Positions 26,713-35,172 of a DNA stretch of 64,000 nt are shown one piece after another. Location: assembly GCA_937132065.1 (NCBI GenBank), contig CAKZNT010000013.1:1-64000 (forward strand). Reading direction: 5' to 3'. This DNA is from an uncultured Loktanella sp. Lineage in GTDB: Bacteria; Pseudomonadota; Alphaproteobacteria; Rhodobacterales; Rhodobacteraceae. How positions within the stretch are numbered: the first letter of the stretch is position 1; every line of letters starts with the position of its first letter. The notes beneath the pieces are model-generated. The model saw only the letters and a list, made by a program, of their open reading frames with translations, ran no database searches and was not told the origin of the DNA. The position numbers and the translations under genes were made by a program.

Positions 26713-26734
26713 GATGGGTTAAAACCCATCCTAC
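26713..26734. repeat. Dispersed palindromic repeat, copy A
   Basis: GATGGGTTAAAACCCATC is a near-perfect palindrome (arms GATGGGTT/AACCCATC) followed by CTAC. The 21-base sequence ATGGGTTAAAACCCATCCTAC recurs exactly at 49503-49523. Both copies begin seven bases after a stop codon. It looks like a REP-like intergenic element. Confidence 0.8.
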
Positions 26735-26752
26735 AAAGTTGAGGACGACAAC

Positions 26753-26965
26753 ATGCCAAAGCGCCTGCGATTAACCCGCCGTTTCCCCGTTGCTATGACG
26801 GAGGACGGGTATCGCAGGCTCAAGCGCTTTGCTGCTGAAAGCCAGTTGGACGAAGGGGAGGCTTTGTCGTTCTTGTTTGAAAACTTCAATTCGGTGATTA
26901 ACGAGGACACGTTCGGGCAAAGACTGCGCATGTTCCAAAATGAACTGGAGGCCCGCAAGCGGTAA
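26753..26965 (+). CDS. Small conserved protein in the beta-oxidation locus
   Basis: A 70-residue basic protein (MPKRLRLTRRFPVAMTEDGY; ESQLDEGEALSFLFENFNSV). The short strand followed by two helices could be a ribbon-helix-helix fold, but that is a guess. GAGGACG precedes the ATG. It sits between acyl-CoA dehydrogenase and GST genes on the same strand. Function is unknown. The next 170 bases contain the palindrome TGACGCGTCA (26995-27004) and no gene. Confidence 0.6.
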   Translation: MPKRLRLTRRFPVAMTEDGYRRLKRFAAESQLDEGEALSFLFENFNSVINEDTFGQRLRMFQNELEARKR

Positions 26966-27138
26966 CGATGTGGAAGCAATGCCTTGGGCGTCAATGACGC
27001 GTCAGCCCACAGCGCACTGTTCGTTTGCCACTTCGTGCCTATGTAAAAGGTAATCGCGCGGGCAATTGCCTCGCTTTGTTAGAACAACGCAAAACCAATG
27101 CCTGCACCACAGGTATTTCATCTGGGAGGATGTCCGAT

Positions 27139-27774
27139 ATGACCATGAAGCTGCATTGCTTTGGCGAAAGCGGAAACGCCTATAAGGCCGCCTTAACGCT
27201 GGCCCTTGCTGACCAGAGCTGGGAGCCTGTGTTTGTGGACTTCTTTCAGGGTGCGACCCGCTCTGCCGAATTTCGTGACCTGAACATCATGGGGGAAGTG
27301 CCCGTCTTGGAAGACGGTGACCTGATCCTGACGCAATCGGGGGTCATACAGGACTATATCAGCTCCAAGTCGGGCAAGCTCGGCGGCAAATCCGCCGCAG
27401 AGCGCCGCGAGGTCTTGCGCTGGATGTTCTTTGACAACCACAAAGTCAGCGGCGTTGCGGGGATGTTGCGGTTCCAGATGAACTTCTTGCCCGAGGCCAA
27501 GCGTAATGCTGATGTGATCGGCTTCTTGTCGATGCGCCTCGCGAGTGCGCTCAAGACGATTGACGCTCAACTTGGTCAAACCCCGTTTCTTGCAGGTGAC
27601 AGCCTCACAATCGCTGACATCGCATGCGCGGGCTACCTTTATTACCCCGAGCCGTTCACATTTGATCGCGCCGATTACCCTCATATCAACCGCTGGCTTG
27701 ATGCGATTGCCCAGACCCCCGGTTGGAAACACCCCTACGACCTCATGCCCGGCTCTCCAGCCGATCGCGCCTAA
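27139..27774 (+). CDS. Glutathione S-transferase family protein
   Basis: A 211-residue GST-fold protein. The N-terminal thioredoxin-like domain includes LHCFGESGNAYKAALTLAL and GEVPVLEDGDLILTQSGVIQDYI, the glutathione-binding Pro and Ser/Gln region; the C-terminal helical domain has FLAGDSLTIADIACAGYLYY. I choose ATG 27139 because GGGAGG is nine bases upstream; ATG 27130 has that site directly against it. It stands 11 bases before the thiolase gene, so is probably co-expressed. Confidence 0.88.
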   Translation: MTMKLHCFGESGNAYKAALTLALADQSWEPVFVDFFQGATRSAEFRDLNIMGEVPVLEDGDLILTQSGVIQDYISSKSGKLGGKSAAERREVLRWMFFDNHKVSGVAGMLRFQMNFLPEAKRNADVIGFLSMRLASALKTIDAQLGQTPFLAGDSLTIADIACAGYLYYPEPFTFDRADYPHINRWLDAIAQTPGWKHPYDLMPGSPADRA

Positions 27775-27785
27775 AGGAGACTACA

Positions 27786-28997
27786 ATGACTGACGCTTAT
27801 ATCTACGACACCGTGCGCACGCCGCGCGGCAAGGGCCGCAAGGACGGATCACTGCATGAAGTGACCTCGGCAAGACTGTCCGCTGGGATCATGAACGCCC
27901 TGAAGGCGCGTAATAACCTTGAAGGGCACGCCGTCGAGGACGTAATCTGGGGCAACGTGACCCAAGTTGGCGAACAAGGCGGCTGCCTTGCACGGACTGC
28001 GGTTCTCGCCTCCGACCTTGACCAATCCATTCCCGGACTCGCAATCAACCGGTTTTGTGCGTCGGGCATGGAGGCTGTGAACCTTGCTGCAAACCAGGTA
28101 AAGGGCGGCGCAGGCGGCGCCTATATCGCAGGCGGCGTCGAGATGATGGGCCGTGTGCCAATGGGGTCTGACGGGGCCGCCATTGCGGTTGACCCAAGCA
28201 TCGCAATGGACACCTACTTTGTCCCGCAGGGTATTTCTGCCGACATTATCGCCACCGAATACGGGTTTAGCCGCGACGACGCCGACAAACTGGCCGTCGA
28301 AAGCCAAAAGCGCGCAGCAGCCGCATGGGCCGACAACCGCTTTGACAAATCTATCGTGCCTGTTCTCGACATTAACGGCCTGCCAATTCTGGACCGGGAC
28401 GAATACATGCGTCCATCGACAGACATGCAATCGCTTGGGGCGCTGAACCCTGCGTTCCAGATGATGGGCGAGGTCATGCCGGGCTTTGATAAAGTCGCGC
28501 TGATGAAATATCCGCACCTCGAAAAGATTAACCACATTCACCACGCGGGCAACTCATCGGGCATCGTCGACGGTGCTGCGGGTATCTTGATTGGCTCCAA
28601 AGAATGGGGCGAGGCAATGGGCCTCAAGCCACGCGCCGTGATCCGCGCAACCGCCAAAATCGGAACCGATCCCACGATCATGCTGACTGGCCCAGTGCCC
28701 GTGACCGAAAAGATCATGGCAGACAGCGGCATGTCGATTTCCGACATCGACCTGTTTGAGGTCAACGAGGCATTTGCCTCCGTTGTGCTGCGGTTCATGC
28801 AGGCCTTTAATGTTGATGCAGACAAGGTGAACGTGAACGGCGGCTCCATCGCGATGGGCCACCCGCTTGGCGCGACCGGGGCGATCATTATCGGCACATT
28901 GCTCGACGAACTCGAGCGCACAGGCAAAGGCACGGGTCTTGCGACCTTGTGCATCGCGTCTGGCATGGGTGCTGCGACAATTATCGAGCGGATCTAA
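27786..28997 (+). CDS. fadA: Acetyl-CoA C-acyltransferase (thiolase)
   Basis: A 403-residue thiolase. The nucleophilic cysteine is in NRFCASGMEAV (near 87), the conserved His in GHPLGATGA and the second catalytic Cys in LCIASGMGAAT. It cleaves 3-ketoacyl-CoA with CoA in the last step of beta-oxidation, or works in the acetoacetyl-CoA direction. GGAGAC precedes the ATG. Its stop overlaps the next start (TAATG). Confidence 0.92.
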   Translation: MTDAYIYDTVRTPRGKGRKDGSLHEVTSARLSAGIMNALKARNNLEGHAVEDVIWGNVTQVGEQGGCLARTAVLASDLDQSIPGLAINRFCASGMEAVNLAANQVKGGAGGAYIAGGVEMMGRVPMGSDGAAIAVDPSIAMDTYFVPQGISADIIATEYGFSRDDADKLAVESQKRAAAAWADNRFDKSIVPVLDINGLPILDRDEYMRPSTDMQSLGALNPAFQMMGEVMPGFDKVALMKYPHLEKINHIHHAGNSSGIVDGAAGILIGSKEWGEAMGLKPRAVIRATAKIGTDPTIMLTGPVPVTEKIMADSGMSISDIDLFEVNEAFASVVLRFMQAFNVDADKVNVNGGSIAMGHPLGATGAIIIGTLLDELERTGKGTGLATLCIASGMGAATIIERI

Positions 28998-29425
28998 TGA
29001 CAGAGGACGAGTTCCAGTCTTTTCTCGACGACATCTCGGAGTGTTTTATCGCTGCGGACTTCCAGCAATGGGCGGACCGCATTGAACTGCCCTTCTCGAT
29101 TGTCACAAAGACCGGGCCCGTCATCTCGTATACGCTTGAAGAATTGCGCGCCGACTTTGATCTCTATTTGCAGGCTTGCGAGAACATGGGTCTGGACACC
29201 GTGTTCCGCACTCCGCTGACCTGCGAAATCTGCGACGATGGATCGGTAATCGCCACCTACCGCACCGAACTTTTGAGCCGCGGCCATCGTATGACCGAAG
29301 CTTTTACATCATCCGCCCTCTTGTCGTCGCGTGACGGTATCTGGCGGATGACAGCAATCTTAAACGCCCGCGGCCACCAATCGTGGACAGGGCATCATCC
29401 CCACAAATCCGGGAGACCGACATGA
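28997..29425 (+). CDS. Unknown protein embedded between fadA and fadJ-type gene
   Basis: A 142-residue protein without recognised motif. The pattern FIAADFQQWADRIELPFSIVTKTGP and IATYRTELLSRGHRMTEAFTSSALL suggests an NTF2/SnoaL-like cone fold, but I cannot confirm it. It is translationally coupled on both sides: TAATG with fadA and ATGA with the FadJ-type gene, a firm sign it belongs to the pathway transcript. The ORF-track start at 28949 lies inside fadA. Confidence 0.7.
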   Translation: MTEDEFQSFLDDISECFIAADFQQWADRIELPFSIVTKTGPVISYTLEELRADFDLYLQACENMGLDTVFRTPLTCEICDDGSVIATYRTELLSRGHRMTEAFTSSALLSSRDGIWRMTAILNARGHQSWTGHHPHKSGRPT

Positions 29426-31620
29426 CCGACTTTACAATGAAGACCGACGCAGACGGCGTTGCAACGATCACATGGGGTACCGTTGGCAAATCCATGAACG
29501 TGATGAACCAACAAGGGTTTGTCGACCTCGACGCGCTGGTTGATCAGGCACTTGGCGACGACTCCATCAAAGGTGTGATTATTACCTCTGGCAAAGAAGG
29601 CACATTTGCTGGCGGCATGGACCTCAACATCATCGCCAAGATGAAAGAAAGCGCGGGCGATAACCCCGCGCAGGGGCTCATGGAAGGGCTGATGGCCTCG
29701 CACGCGATCCTGCGCAAGATCGAACGCGCTGGCATGGATCCCAAAACCAACAAGGGCGGCAAGCCGATTGCTTGCGCCATGCAGGGCACGGGGCTTGGCA
29801 TCGGATTCGAGATCCCGCTGTCTTGTCACCGCATCTTTGTTGCGGACAATCCCAAGGCCAAAATCGGCCTGCCCGAGATCATGGTCGGCATCTTCCCGGG
29901 CATGGGCGGAACAACGCGGCTTGTGCGCAAAATGGGCGCGATGGCCGCCTCTCCCTTCCTGCTCGAAGGCAAGCTGTCTGATCCAAAGAAGGCCAAGGCC
30001 GCTGGCTTGGTCGACGAGGTTGTGCCCGCAGACGAGTTGCTCTCTGCCGCGAAGGCATGGGTGCTCTCCGAGCCAACAATCGTGAAGCCTTGGGATGAAA
30101 AGGGTTATAAAATGCCTGGCGGCACGCCATATCACCCTGCTGGCTTTATGACATTCGTCGGTGCGTCCGCGATGGTTAACGGCAAAACACAAGGCGCATT
30201 TCCAGCTGCAAAAGCCCTGTTGTCTGCGGTCTACGAGGGCGCAATGGTCCCCTTCGACACCGCAATCAAGATCGAGGCGCGCTGGTTCACCAATGTTTTG
30301 ATGAATCCATCCTCCGAGGCGATGATCCGTTCATTGTTCATTAACAAGGAAGCGCTAGAAAAAGGTGCAAACCGCCCCGCTGTGCCTGACCAGAAGGTCA
30401 GCAAAGTAGGGGTTATTGGTGCGGGCATGATGGGCGCAGGCATTGCGCTGGTGTCCGCATTGGCTGGCATCGAGGTTGTATTGATCGATGCCAAACAAGA
30501 AGCGGCAGATAAGGGAAAATCTTATACTGCCGATTATATGGACAAAGGGATTTCGCGCAAAAAGGCGACCCCTGAAAAGAAAGAGGCCGTTCTTGGCCTC
30601 ATCAACGCCACGACAGACTATAGCGCCCTTGCGGGTTGTGATCTGGTAGTCGAGGCTGTGTTCGAAGATGTAGGCGTCAAGGCAGACGTGACCGCAAAGG
30701 TGCAGGCCGTCACTGGCCCTGACTGCATTTTCGCCACCAACACATCAACCTTGCCAATCACCGAATTGGCCAAGGCGGCGCAAGATGCTGAAAAGTTCAT
30801 CGGCATCCACTTCTTTAGCCCCGTTGATAAGATGCTTTTGGTCGAGATCATCAAAGGTAAGCAGACTGGCGATGTCGCTGTCGCCAAGGCGCTCGATTTC
30901 GTGCGTCAGATCAAGAAAACACCGATTGTCGTGAATGACGAGCGGTTCTTCTATGCCAACCGTTGCATCATTCCTTACATCAACGAAGGCATTCGGATGG
31001 TGAAGGAAGGTGTCGCACCTGCCTTGATCGAGAACGCGGCAAAGCAGCTTGGTTTCCCACTCGGCCCGTTGCAACTCGTTGACGAAACCTCAGTTGATCT
31101 GGGCGTAAAGATCGCCAAGGCAACACGCGCCGCGATGGGTGATGCATATCCCGACGGCGAAGTTGATGAGGTTCTATTCTGGATGTTCGACGAGGGGCGC
31201 CTTGGCCGCAAGTCCAACTCTGGTTTCTACGCCTACGACGAAAAAGGAAAGCGGCAGGACCTATGGGAAGGGCTGGAAGCCAAGTATCCCAATGCGGCCG
31301 AGCAGCCGGACCTGATTATGGTGCAGCATCGCTTGATGTTCGCGCAGGTCTTGGAAGCTGTGCGCGCGCTAGAGGAAAACGTGCTCGAGGACATCCGCGA
31401 AGGTGACGTGGGTGCGATCCTTGGCTGGGGCTTTGCGCCTTGGTCTGGCGGCCCGTTTAGCTGGCTCGATATCATCGGCACACCATACGCCGCCGAGCGG
31501 TGCGACCAGTTGGCTGAAAAGTTCGGCGATCGCTTCGCAACGCCAGCACTCCTGCGTGAGATGGGTGACAAGGGGCAGTCGTTTTATGGCCGCTTCACTC
31601 AGCCAGCCAAGGCCGCATAA
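29422..31620 (+). CDS. fadJ: Fatty-acid oxidation multifunctional enzyme (enoyl-CoA hydratase / 3-hydroxyacyl-CoA dehydrogenase)
   Basis: A 732-residue two-enzyme fusion. The N-terminal crotonase domain carries the oxyanion-hole block SGKEGTFAGGMDLNII and the catalytic region KIGLPEIMVGIFPGMGG. The central part starts an NAD-binding Rossmann fold (VGVIGAGMMGAGIALVSALAGIEVVLID), followed by the 3-hydroxyacyl-CoA dehydrogenase block GIHFFSPVDKMLLVEII. It hydrates enoyl-CoA and oxidises the 3-hydroxy product. fadJ versus fadB naming is uncertain. A terminator follows the stop. Confidence 0.93.
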   Translation: MTDFTMKTDADGVATITWGTVGKSMNVMNQQGFVDLDALVDQALGDDSIKGVIITSGKEGTFAGGMDLNIIAKMKESAGDNPAQGLMEGLMASHAILRKIERAGMDPKTNKGGKPIACAMQGTGLGIGFEIPLSCHRIFVADNPKAKIGLPEIMVGIFPGMGGTTRLVRKMGAMAASPFLLEGKLSDPKKAKAAGLVDEVVPADELLSAAKAWVLSEPTIVKPWDEKGYKMPGGTPYHPAGFMTFVGASAMVNGKTQGAFPAAKALLSAVYEGAMVPFDTAIKIEARWFTNVLMNPSSEAMIRSLFINKEALEKGANRPAVPDQKVSKVGVIGAGMMGAGIALVSALAGIEVVLIDAKQEAADKGKSYTADYMDKGISRKKATPEKKEAVLGLINATTDYSALAGCDLVVEAVFEDVGVKADVTAKVQAVTGPDCIFATNTSTLPITELAKAAQDAEKFIGIHFFSPVDKMLLVEIIKGKQTGDVAVAKALDFVRQIKKTPIVVNDERFFYANRCIIPYINEGIRMVKEGVAPALIENAAKQLGFPLGPLQLVDETSVDLGVKIAKATRAAMGDAYPDGEVDEVLFWMFDEGRLGRKSNSGFYAYDEKGKRQDLWEGLEAKYPNAAEQPDLIMVQHRLMFAQVLEAVRALEENVLEDIREGDVGAILGWGFAPWSGGPFSWLDIIGTPYAAERCDQLAEKFGDRFATPALLREMGDKGQSFYGRFTQPAKAA

Positions 31621-31641
31621 GCGATCATAACCCCTAAAATC

Positions 31642-31672
31642 AGGCGCGGGCAGCGATGCTTGCGCCTTTTTT
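31642..31672 (+). terminator. Terminator of the beta-oxidation operon
   Basis: AGGCGC and GCGCCT form a 6-bp stem with a 14-base loop, followed by a run of Ts. The T-run overlaps the stop codon of the convergent sulfotransferase gene. Confidence 0.75.
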
Positions 31673-32306
31673 ATGCGCTATGATCGGGGTCAAACCGATA
31701 CCCTGACCGCGCGATATCTTCTTTACAAAGTGCGCCAACAAGCGCCGCATCGTCGGCCGTGTAATAGGGCCGCCAGTCGCGATTGCGCATAGACCTATTG
31801 ACCATTGGAATAGTTAGCTCAAACCCTAAGTGATCCCAAAGCGGCGCAAGATCAGCTTCCAGATGCTCAAGCCGAAAGAAATGCGCCCCGTCATTCACAT
31901 AGGATTTATAGGGGCTCAGGCGCACCGCCCGCTGGAGCGCAGGCGTATTGATAAACCCGCTAAAGTCCACTGTCTTGGCCAGTCCCACGGCAGGATGATC
32001 AAACGTCTGGTCTTGCAGCCAAGTGTAGTAGCTGACCAACCGGTCCCACGGATTGCGCACCAGCGTGAACACAAACATGCCCCGCGTGTCTACCGCACCT
32101 GCCATGTCGCCAACCGTGCTGTGCTTCCACACCCGCCCTGCCGCGTTCAATCCGGCCAGCTTCCCCTTGCGCTTGATCGCCTTTGGCGTGTCCCCGATAA
32201 GAATATCATCCTTCATCGCACGCGCCTCAAGCGCCGTCGCAAGGGCCGTGCCACCCGTTTTGGGGATGTGGGCAAAGATATAGTTGCGGCCCGTCGATAT
32301 GATCAT
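31671..32306 (-). CDS. Sulfotransferase family protein
   Basis: A 211-residue sulfotransferase-fold protein. FAHIPKTGGTAL near the N-terminus is the 5'-phosphosulfate-binding loop, and FTLVRNPWDRLVSYY the 3'-phosphate-binding block, both for PAPS. It lacks an obvious membrane anchor. I start at ATG 32306. Acceptor could be a sugar, lipid or exopolysaccharide; neighbours do not decide. Confidence 0.85.
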   Translation of the reverse strand: MIISTGRNYIFAHIPKTGGTALATALEARAMKDDILIGDTPKAIKRKGKLAGLNAAGRVWKHSTVGDMAGAVDTRGMFVFTLVRNPWDRLVSYYTWLQDQTFDHPAVGLAKTVDFSGFINTPALQRAVRLSPYKSYVNDGAHFFRLEHLEADLAPLWDHLGFELTIPMVNRSMRNRDWRPYYTADDAALVGALCKEDIARSGYRFDPDHSA

Positions 32307-32401
32307 TCCAGCAGTCCTAGCTTCGCACAATTGCCCATTGCTTTAAATGTAAGACATATCCTAGGGTCAACAGACAAGGCAATGGTGAGGGGGGCTTTCC
32401 G

Positions 32402-34027
32402 ATGGGGTGGATGCAGGACGAGGCAGGGCTAGAGAAATGTGCCGCGAATTATGTGCCGCTTACGCCGCTGTCGCACTTGAACCGGGCCCGCACGGTTTTT
32501 GCTGATCGCACCGCCGTTATCTATGGTGATACACGCCGCACCTATGCGCAGTATCATGCCCGCGCTTCACAACTTGCCTCCGCATTACAGGTAGCGGGCA
32601 TCACCAATGGCGATGTGGTTGCAACTGTCCTCCCCAACATTCCGGCGCAGTCCGAAGCGGCCTTTGGTGTGCCTGCTTGCGGTGCTGTCCTCAATACGAT
32701 CAACACCCGCCTCGACGTCGATACAGTGGCCTATATTTTTGACCACGGCGGCGGCAAAGCGGTGCTTGTTGACAGCCAGTTCCTACCTGTCGTTGAGGCG
32801 GCGATAACCGCCATGGACGGCCCTGCCCCGCTCATCATCGAAGTGCCAGACCCGGTCGCGGGAATAGCGGCGAGCGGCAATCATGCGGTGTATGAGGATT
32901 TTCTCGCCAAGGGTGATCCCGCATTCGCATGGGCCTTGCCGCAAGACGAATGGGAAAGCCTCGCGCTCAACTATACATCAGGCACAACAGGGCGGCCCAA
33001 GGGGGTCGTCTATAGTCACCGCGGCGCTTACCTGATGACGATGGGCACGCCGATATCGTGGCAGTTGTCCCTGTTTCCAATCTATCTGCAAATCGTGCCG
33101 CTGTTTCATTGCAACGGCTGGAACCACACATGGATGATCCCTGCGCTCGGTGGCACTGTGGTTTGCTGCCGCGATATTACCGCTGGCGCAATCTACGACG
33201 CGATTGCCGATCACGGGGTCACGCATTTTGGCGGCGCTCCGATTGTGCTCAACATGATTGTCAACGCCAAGCCAGACGCGCGGCGCATCTTTAAGCACAC
33301 CGTGGATGTCTTTACCGCAGGCGCGCCCCCCGCCCCTGCCACGCTATCTGCGATTGGGGATCTCGGGTTTCATGTGACACAAGTCTACGGGCTGACCGAA
33401 ACCTACGGACATGTCACCGAATGTATCTGGGACCAAGCTTGGGCAGAACTTCCCACTGATGCACAAGCCAGCATCAAGGCGCACCAAGGGGTCGCCTTCC
33501 CCATTCTCGAAGACGCCACGGTCATGGACACGGCAATGCAACAGGTGGCCAAAGACGGGGCAACGCAAGGCGAAATCGTCATGCGGGGCAACACGGTGAT
33601 GAAGGGTTATTACCGCAACGCCGCCGCCACCAGTAAGGCGTTTTCTGGTGGCTACTTTCACTCAGAAGACCTCGCCGTGCAGCATCCAAATAGCTACATG
33701 CAGATTTCTGATCGGGCCAAAGATATCATTATTTCGGGTGGCGAAAACATCAGTTCCGTCGAAGTCGAAGGCGCCCTGATGCACCATCAAAGCATAAACC
33801 TGTGCGCCGTCGTCGCAAAGCCTGATGATAAATGGGGCGAAGTTCCCTGTGCGTTTGTCGAGCTCAAAGAAGGGCAAACTGGAGACGAGGCCGAGATAAT
33901 CGCCTTTGTGCGCACGCGCCTTGCAGGTTTTAAATGCCCCAAGCGGGTCGTCTTCCAAGAGCTACCCAAAACATCGACAGGCAAAATCCAGAAATTCGAA
34001 CTGCGTGTGATCGCAAAGGCGCTCTAA
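32402..34027 (+). CDS. Acyl-CoA ligase of the DmdB-like group
   Basis: A 541-residue ANL-superfamily ligase starting MGWMQDEAGLEKCAANYVPLTPLSHL. Motifs: NYTSGTTGRPKGVVYSHRGAYL, FHCNGWNHTW, VYGLTETYGHVTE, SDRAKDIIISGGENISSVEVEGAL and KTSTGKIQKFELR with the catalytic lysine. In roseobacters, relatives include the methylmercaptopropionate-CoA ligase DmdB of DMSP degradation, but other short- or medium-chain acids are equally possible; no other dmd gene is in the window. Confidence 0.85.
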   Translation: MGWMQDEAGLEKCAANYVPLTPLSHLNRARTVFADRTAVIYGDTRRTYAQYHARASQLASALQVAGITNGDVVATVLPNIPAQSEAAFGVPACGAVLNTINTRLDVDTVAYIFDHGGGKAVLVDSQFLPVVEAAITAMDGPAPLIIEVPDPVAGIAASGNHAVYEDFLAKGDPAFAWALPQDEWESLALNYTSGTTGRPKGVVYSHRGAYLMTMGTPISWQLSLFPIYLQIVPLFHCNGWNHTWMIPALGGTVVCCRDITAGAIYDAIADHGVTHFGGAPIVLNMIVNAKPDARRIFKHTVDVFTAGAPPAPATLSAIGDLGFHVTQVYGLTETYGHVTECIWDQAWAELPTDAQASIKAHQGVAFPILEDATVMDTAMQQVAKDGATQGEIVMRGNTVMKGYYRNAAATSKAFSGGYFHSEDLAVQHPNSYMQISDRAKDIIISGGENISSVEVEGALMHHQSINLCAVVAKPDDKWGEVPCAFVELKEGQTGDEAEIIAFVRTRLAGFKCPKRVVFQELPKTSTGKIQKFELRVIAKAL

Positions 34028-34087
34028 GGCATCTACACAAAGTCGCAATTGGGCGCTACACTGCTGGAAACAAACAAAAGCAGGCAC

Positions 34088-35107
34088 ATGACGGCACTCC
34101 GTGAATATGAACGGTTAGAATGCAGCGGGCTTTGGCGCGCCAATGCCGATGCCCAAAGGCGTGATGTGTTGGTGAACTTTGGCAACGCAACACTCGTCAT
34201 TTCCGATAGCGCAGGACGGCCCCTGACCCATTGGTCACTGCCCGCCGTGATCCGCCAGAACGCGGGAAAATTACCTGCCATTTTCACGCCGGGCGCGGAC
34301 GCAGACGAAACCATCGAAATAGATGACGAGACTATGATTGATGCGATCGAAAAGGTGCTGAAGTCAGTCGCAAAATCCCGTCCGACACCTGGAAAACTGC
34401 GGCACGCCATGACAATCGGGCTGCTTGCGACCACAGCGCTGCTTGCGGTGTTCTGGCTGCCAAACGCGCTGACGCGACAAACCATGTCAGTTGTGCCAAT
34501 CAGCAAACGTGCAGAAATCGGGGCTGTGGTTCTGGGACACGTGCAGCGGCTCACAGGGCCACGCTGCCGCAATCAAGACGGCACTGCCGCGCTCGAAACT
34601 TTGCGAAAGCGGCTCTTTGGGGCAAACGCTGACGGGCAGATCATTGTGCTTCCCCAGCTTGCGCAGGGCGCCGTTGCCCTGCCTGGCGGCATCATCCTCC
34701 TTGACCGTCGCGTCATCGAGAATGCAGATGATCCGGCCGTGCCTGCGGGCTACATGGTTGCCGCCGCGAAAGATCGGGAATTGACCGATCCTCTCGCCGC
34801 AATTCTCAAATCTGTCGGGCTACGTCAGACCCTTGGGTTGCTCACCACTGGTGACCTCCCCGCAGCGGCATTGCAAGAATATGCGCGCACAGTGACCGAG
34901 GCCGACCCTGCCTTTCCAAGCGATGCGGATCTTATTGATGCGTTTGATGGCGCACAAATTCCGACAGGCCCGTTTGCCTATGCACGCGATGCCAGCGGGC
35001 AACGCACGCGCGTTCTCATTGCAAACGATCCATTTGCTGAACGCGACGAACCCGAAATTCTAGATGATGCAAATTGGGTGCGCTTGCAAGGGATCTGCAT
35101 CAGCTAA
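34088..35107 (+). CDS. Membrane protein with degenerate M48-peptidase-like region
   Basis: A 339-residue protein: a soluble N-terminal part, one membrane segment (MTIGLLATTALLAVFWLPNAL, about 111-131), and a C-terminal region where ALPGGIILLDRRVIENADDP resembles the LPGG...V-R segment preceding the zinc site of M48 peptidases. The expected HExxH is replaced by MVAAAKD, and no glutamate ligand is evident, so it is probably not an active zinc protease. ATG 34088 is preferred to the ORF-track start. A hairpin follows. Confidence 0.6.
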   Translation: MTALREYERLECSGLWRANADAQRRDVLVNFGNATLVISDSAGRPLTHWSLPAVIRQNAGKLPAIFTPGADADETIEIDDETMIDAIEKVLKSVAKSRPTPGKLRHAMTIGLLATTALLAVFWLPNALTRQTMSVVPISKRAEIGAVVLGHVQRLTGPRCRNQDGTAALETLRKRLFGANADGQIIVLPQLAQGAVALPGGIILLDRRVIENADDPAVPAGYMVAAAKDRELTDPLAAILKSVGLRQTLGLLTTGDLPAAALQEYARTVTEADPAFPSDADLIDAFDGAQIPTGPFAYARDASGQRTRVLIANDPFAERDEPEILDDANWVRLQGICIS

Positions 35108-35125
35108 CCGTTGGTATGAGAACAA

Positions 35126-35159
35126 GAAAAGACCCCGCCAATCGCTAGCAGGGCCTTTT
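35126..35159. terminator. Imperfect terminator hairpin between convergent genes
   Basis: AAAAGACCCCGC and GCAGGGCCTTTT pair with two mismatches around a short loop, giving A-rich and T-rich flanks. It lies between the M48-like gene and the SPOR gene. Confidence 0.6.
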
Positions 35160-35172
35160 CCCGGGAGACAGT

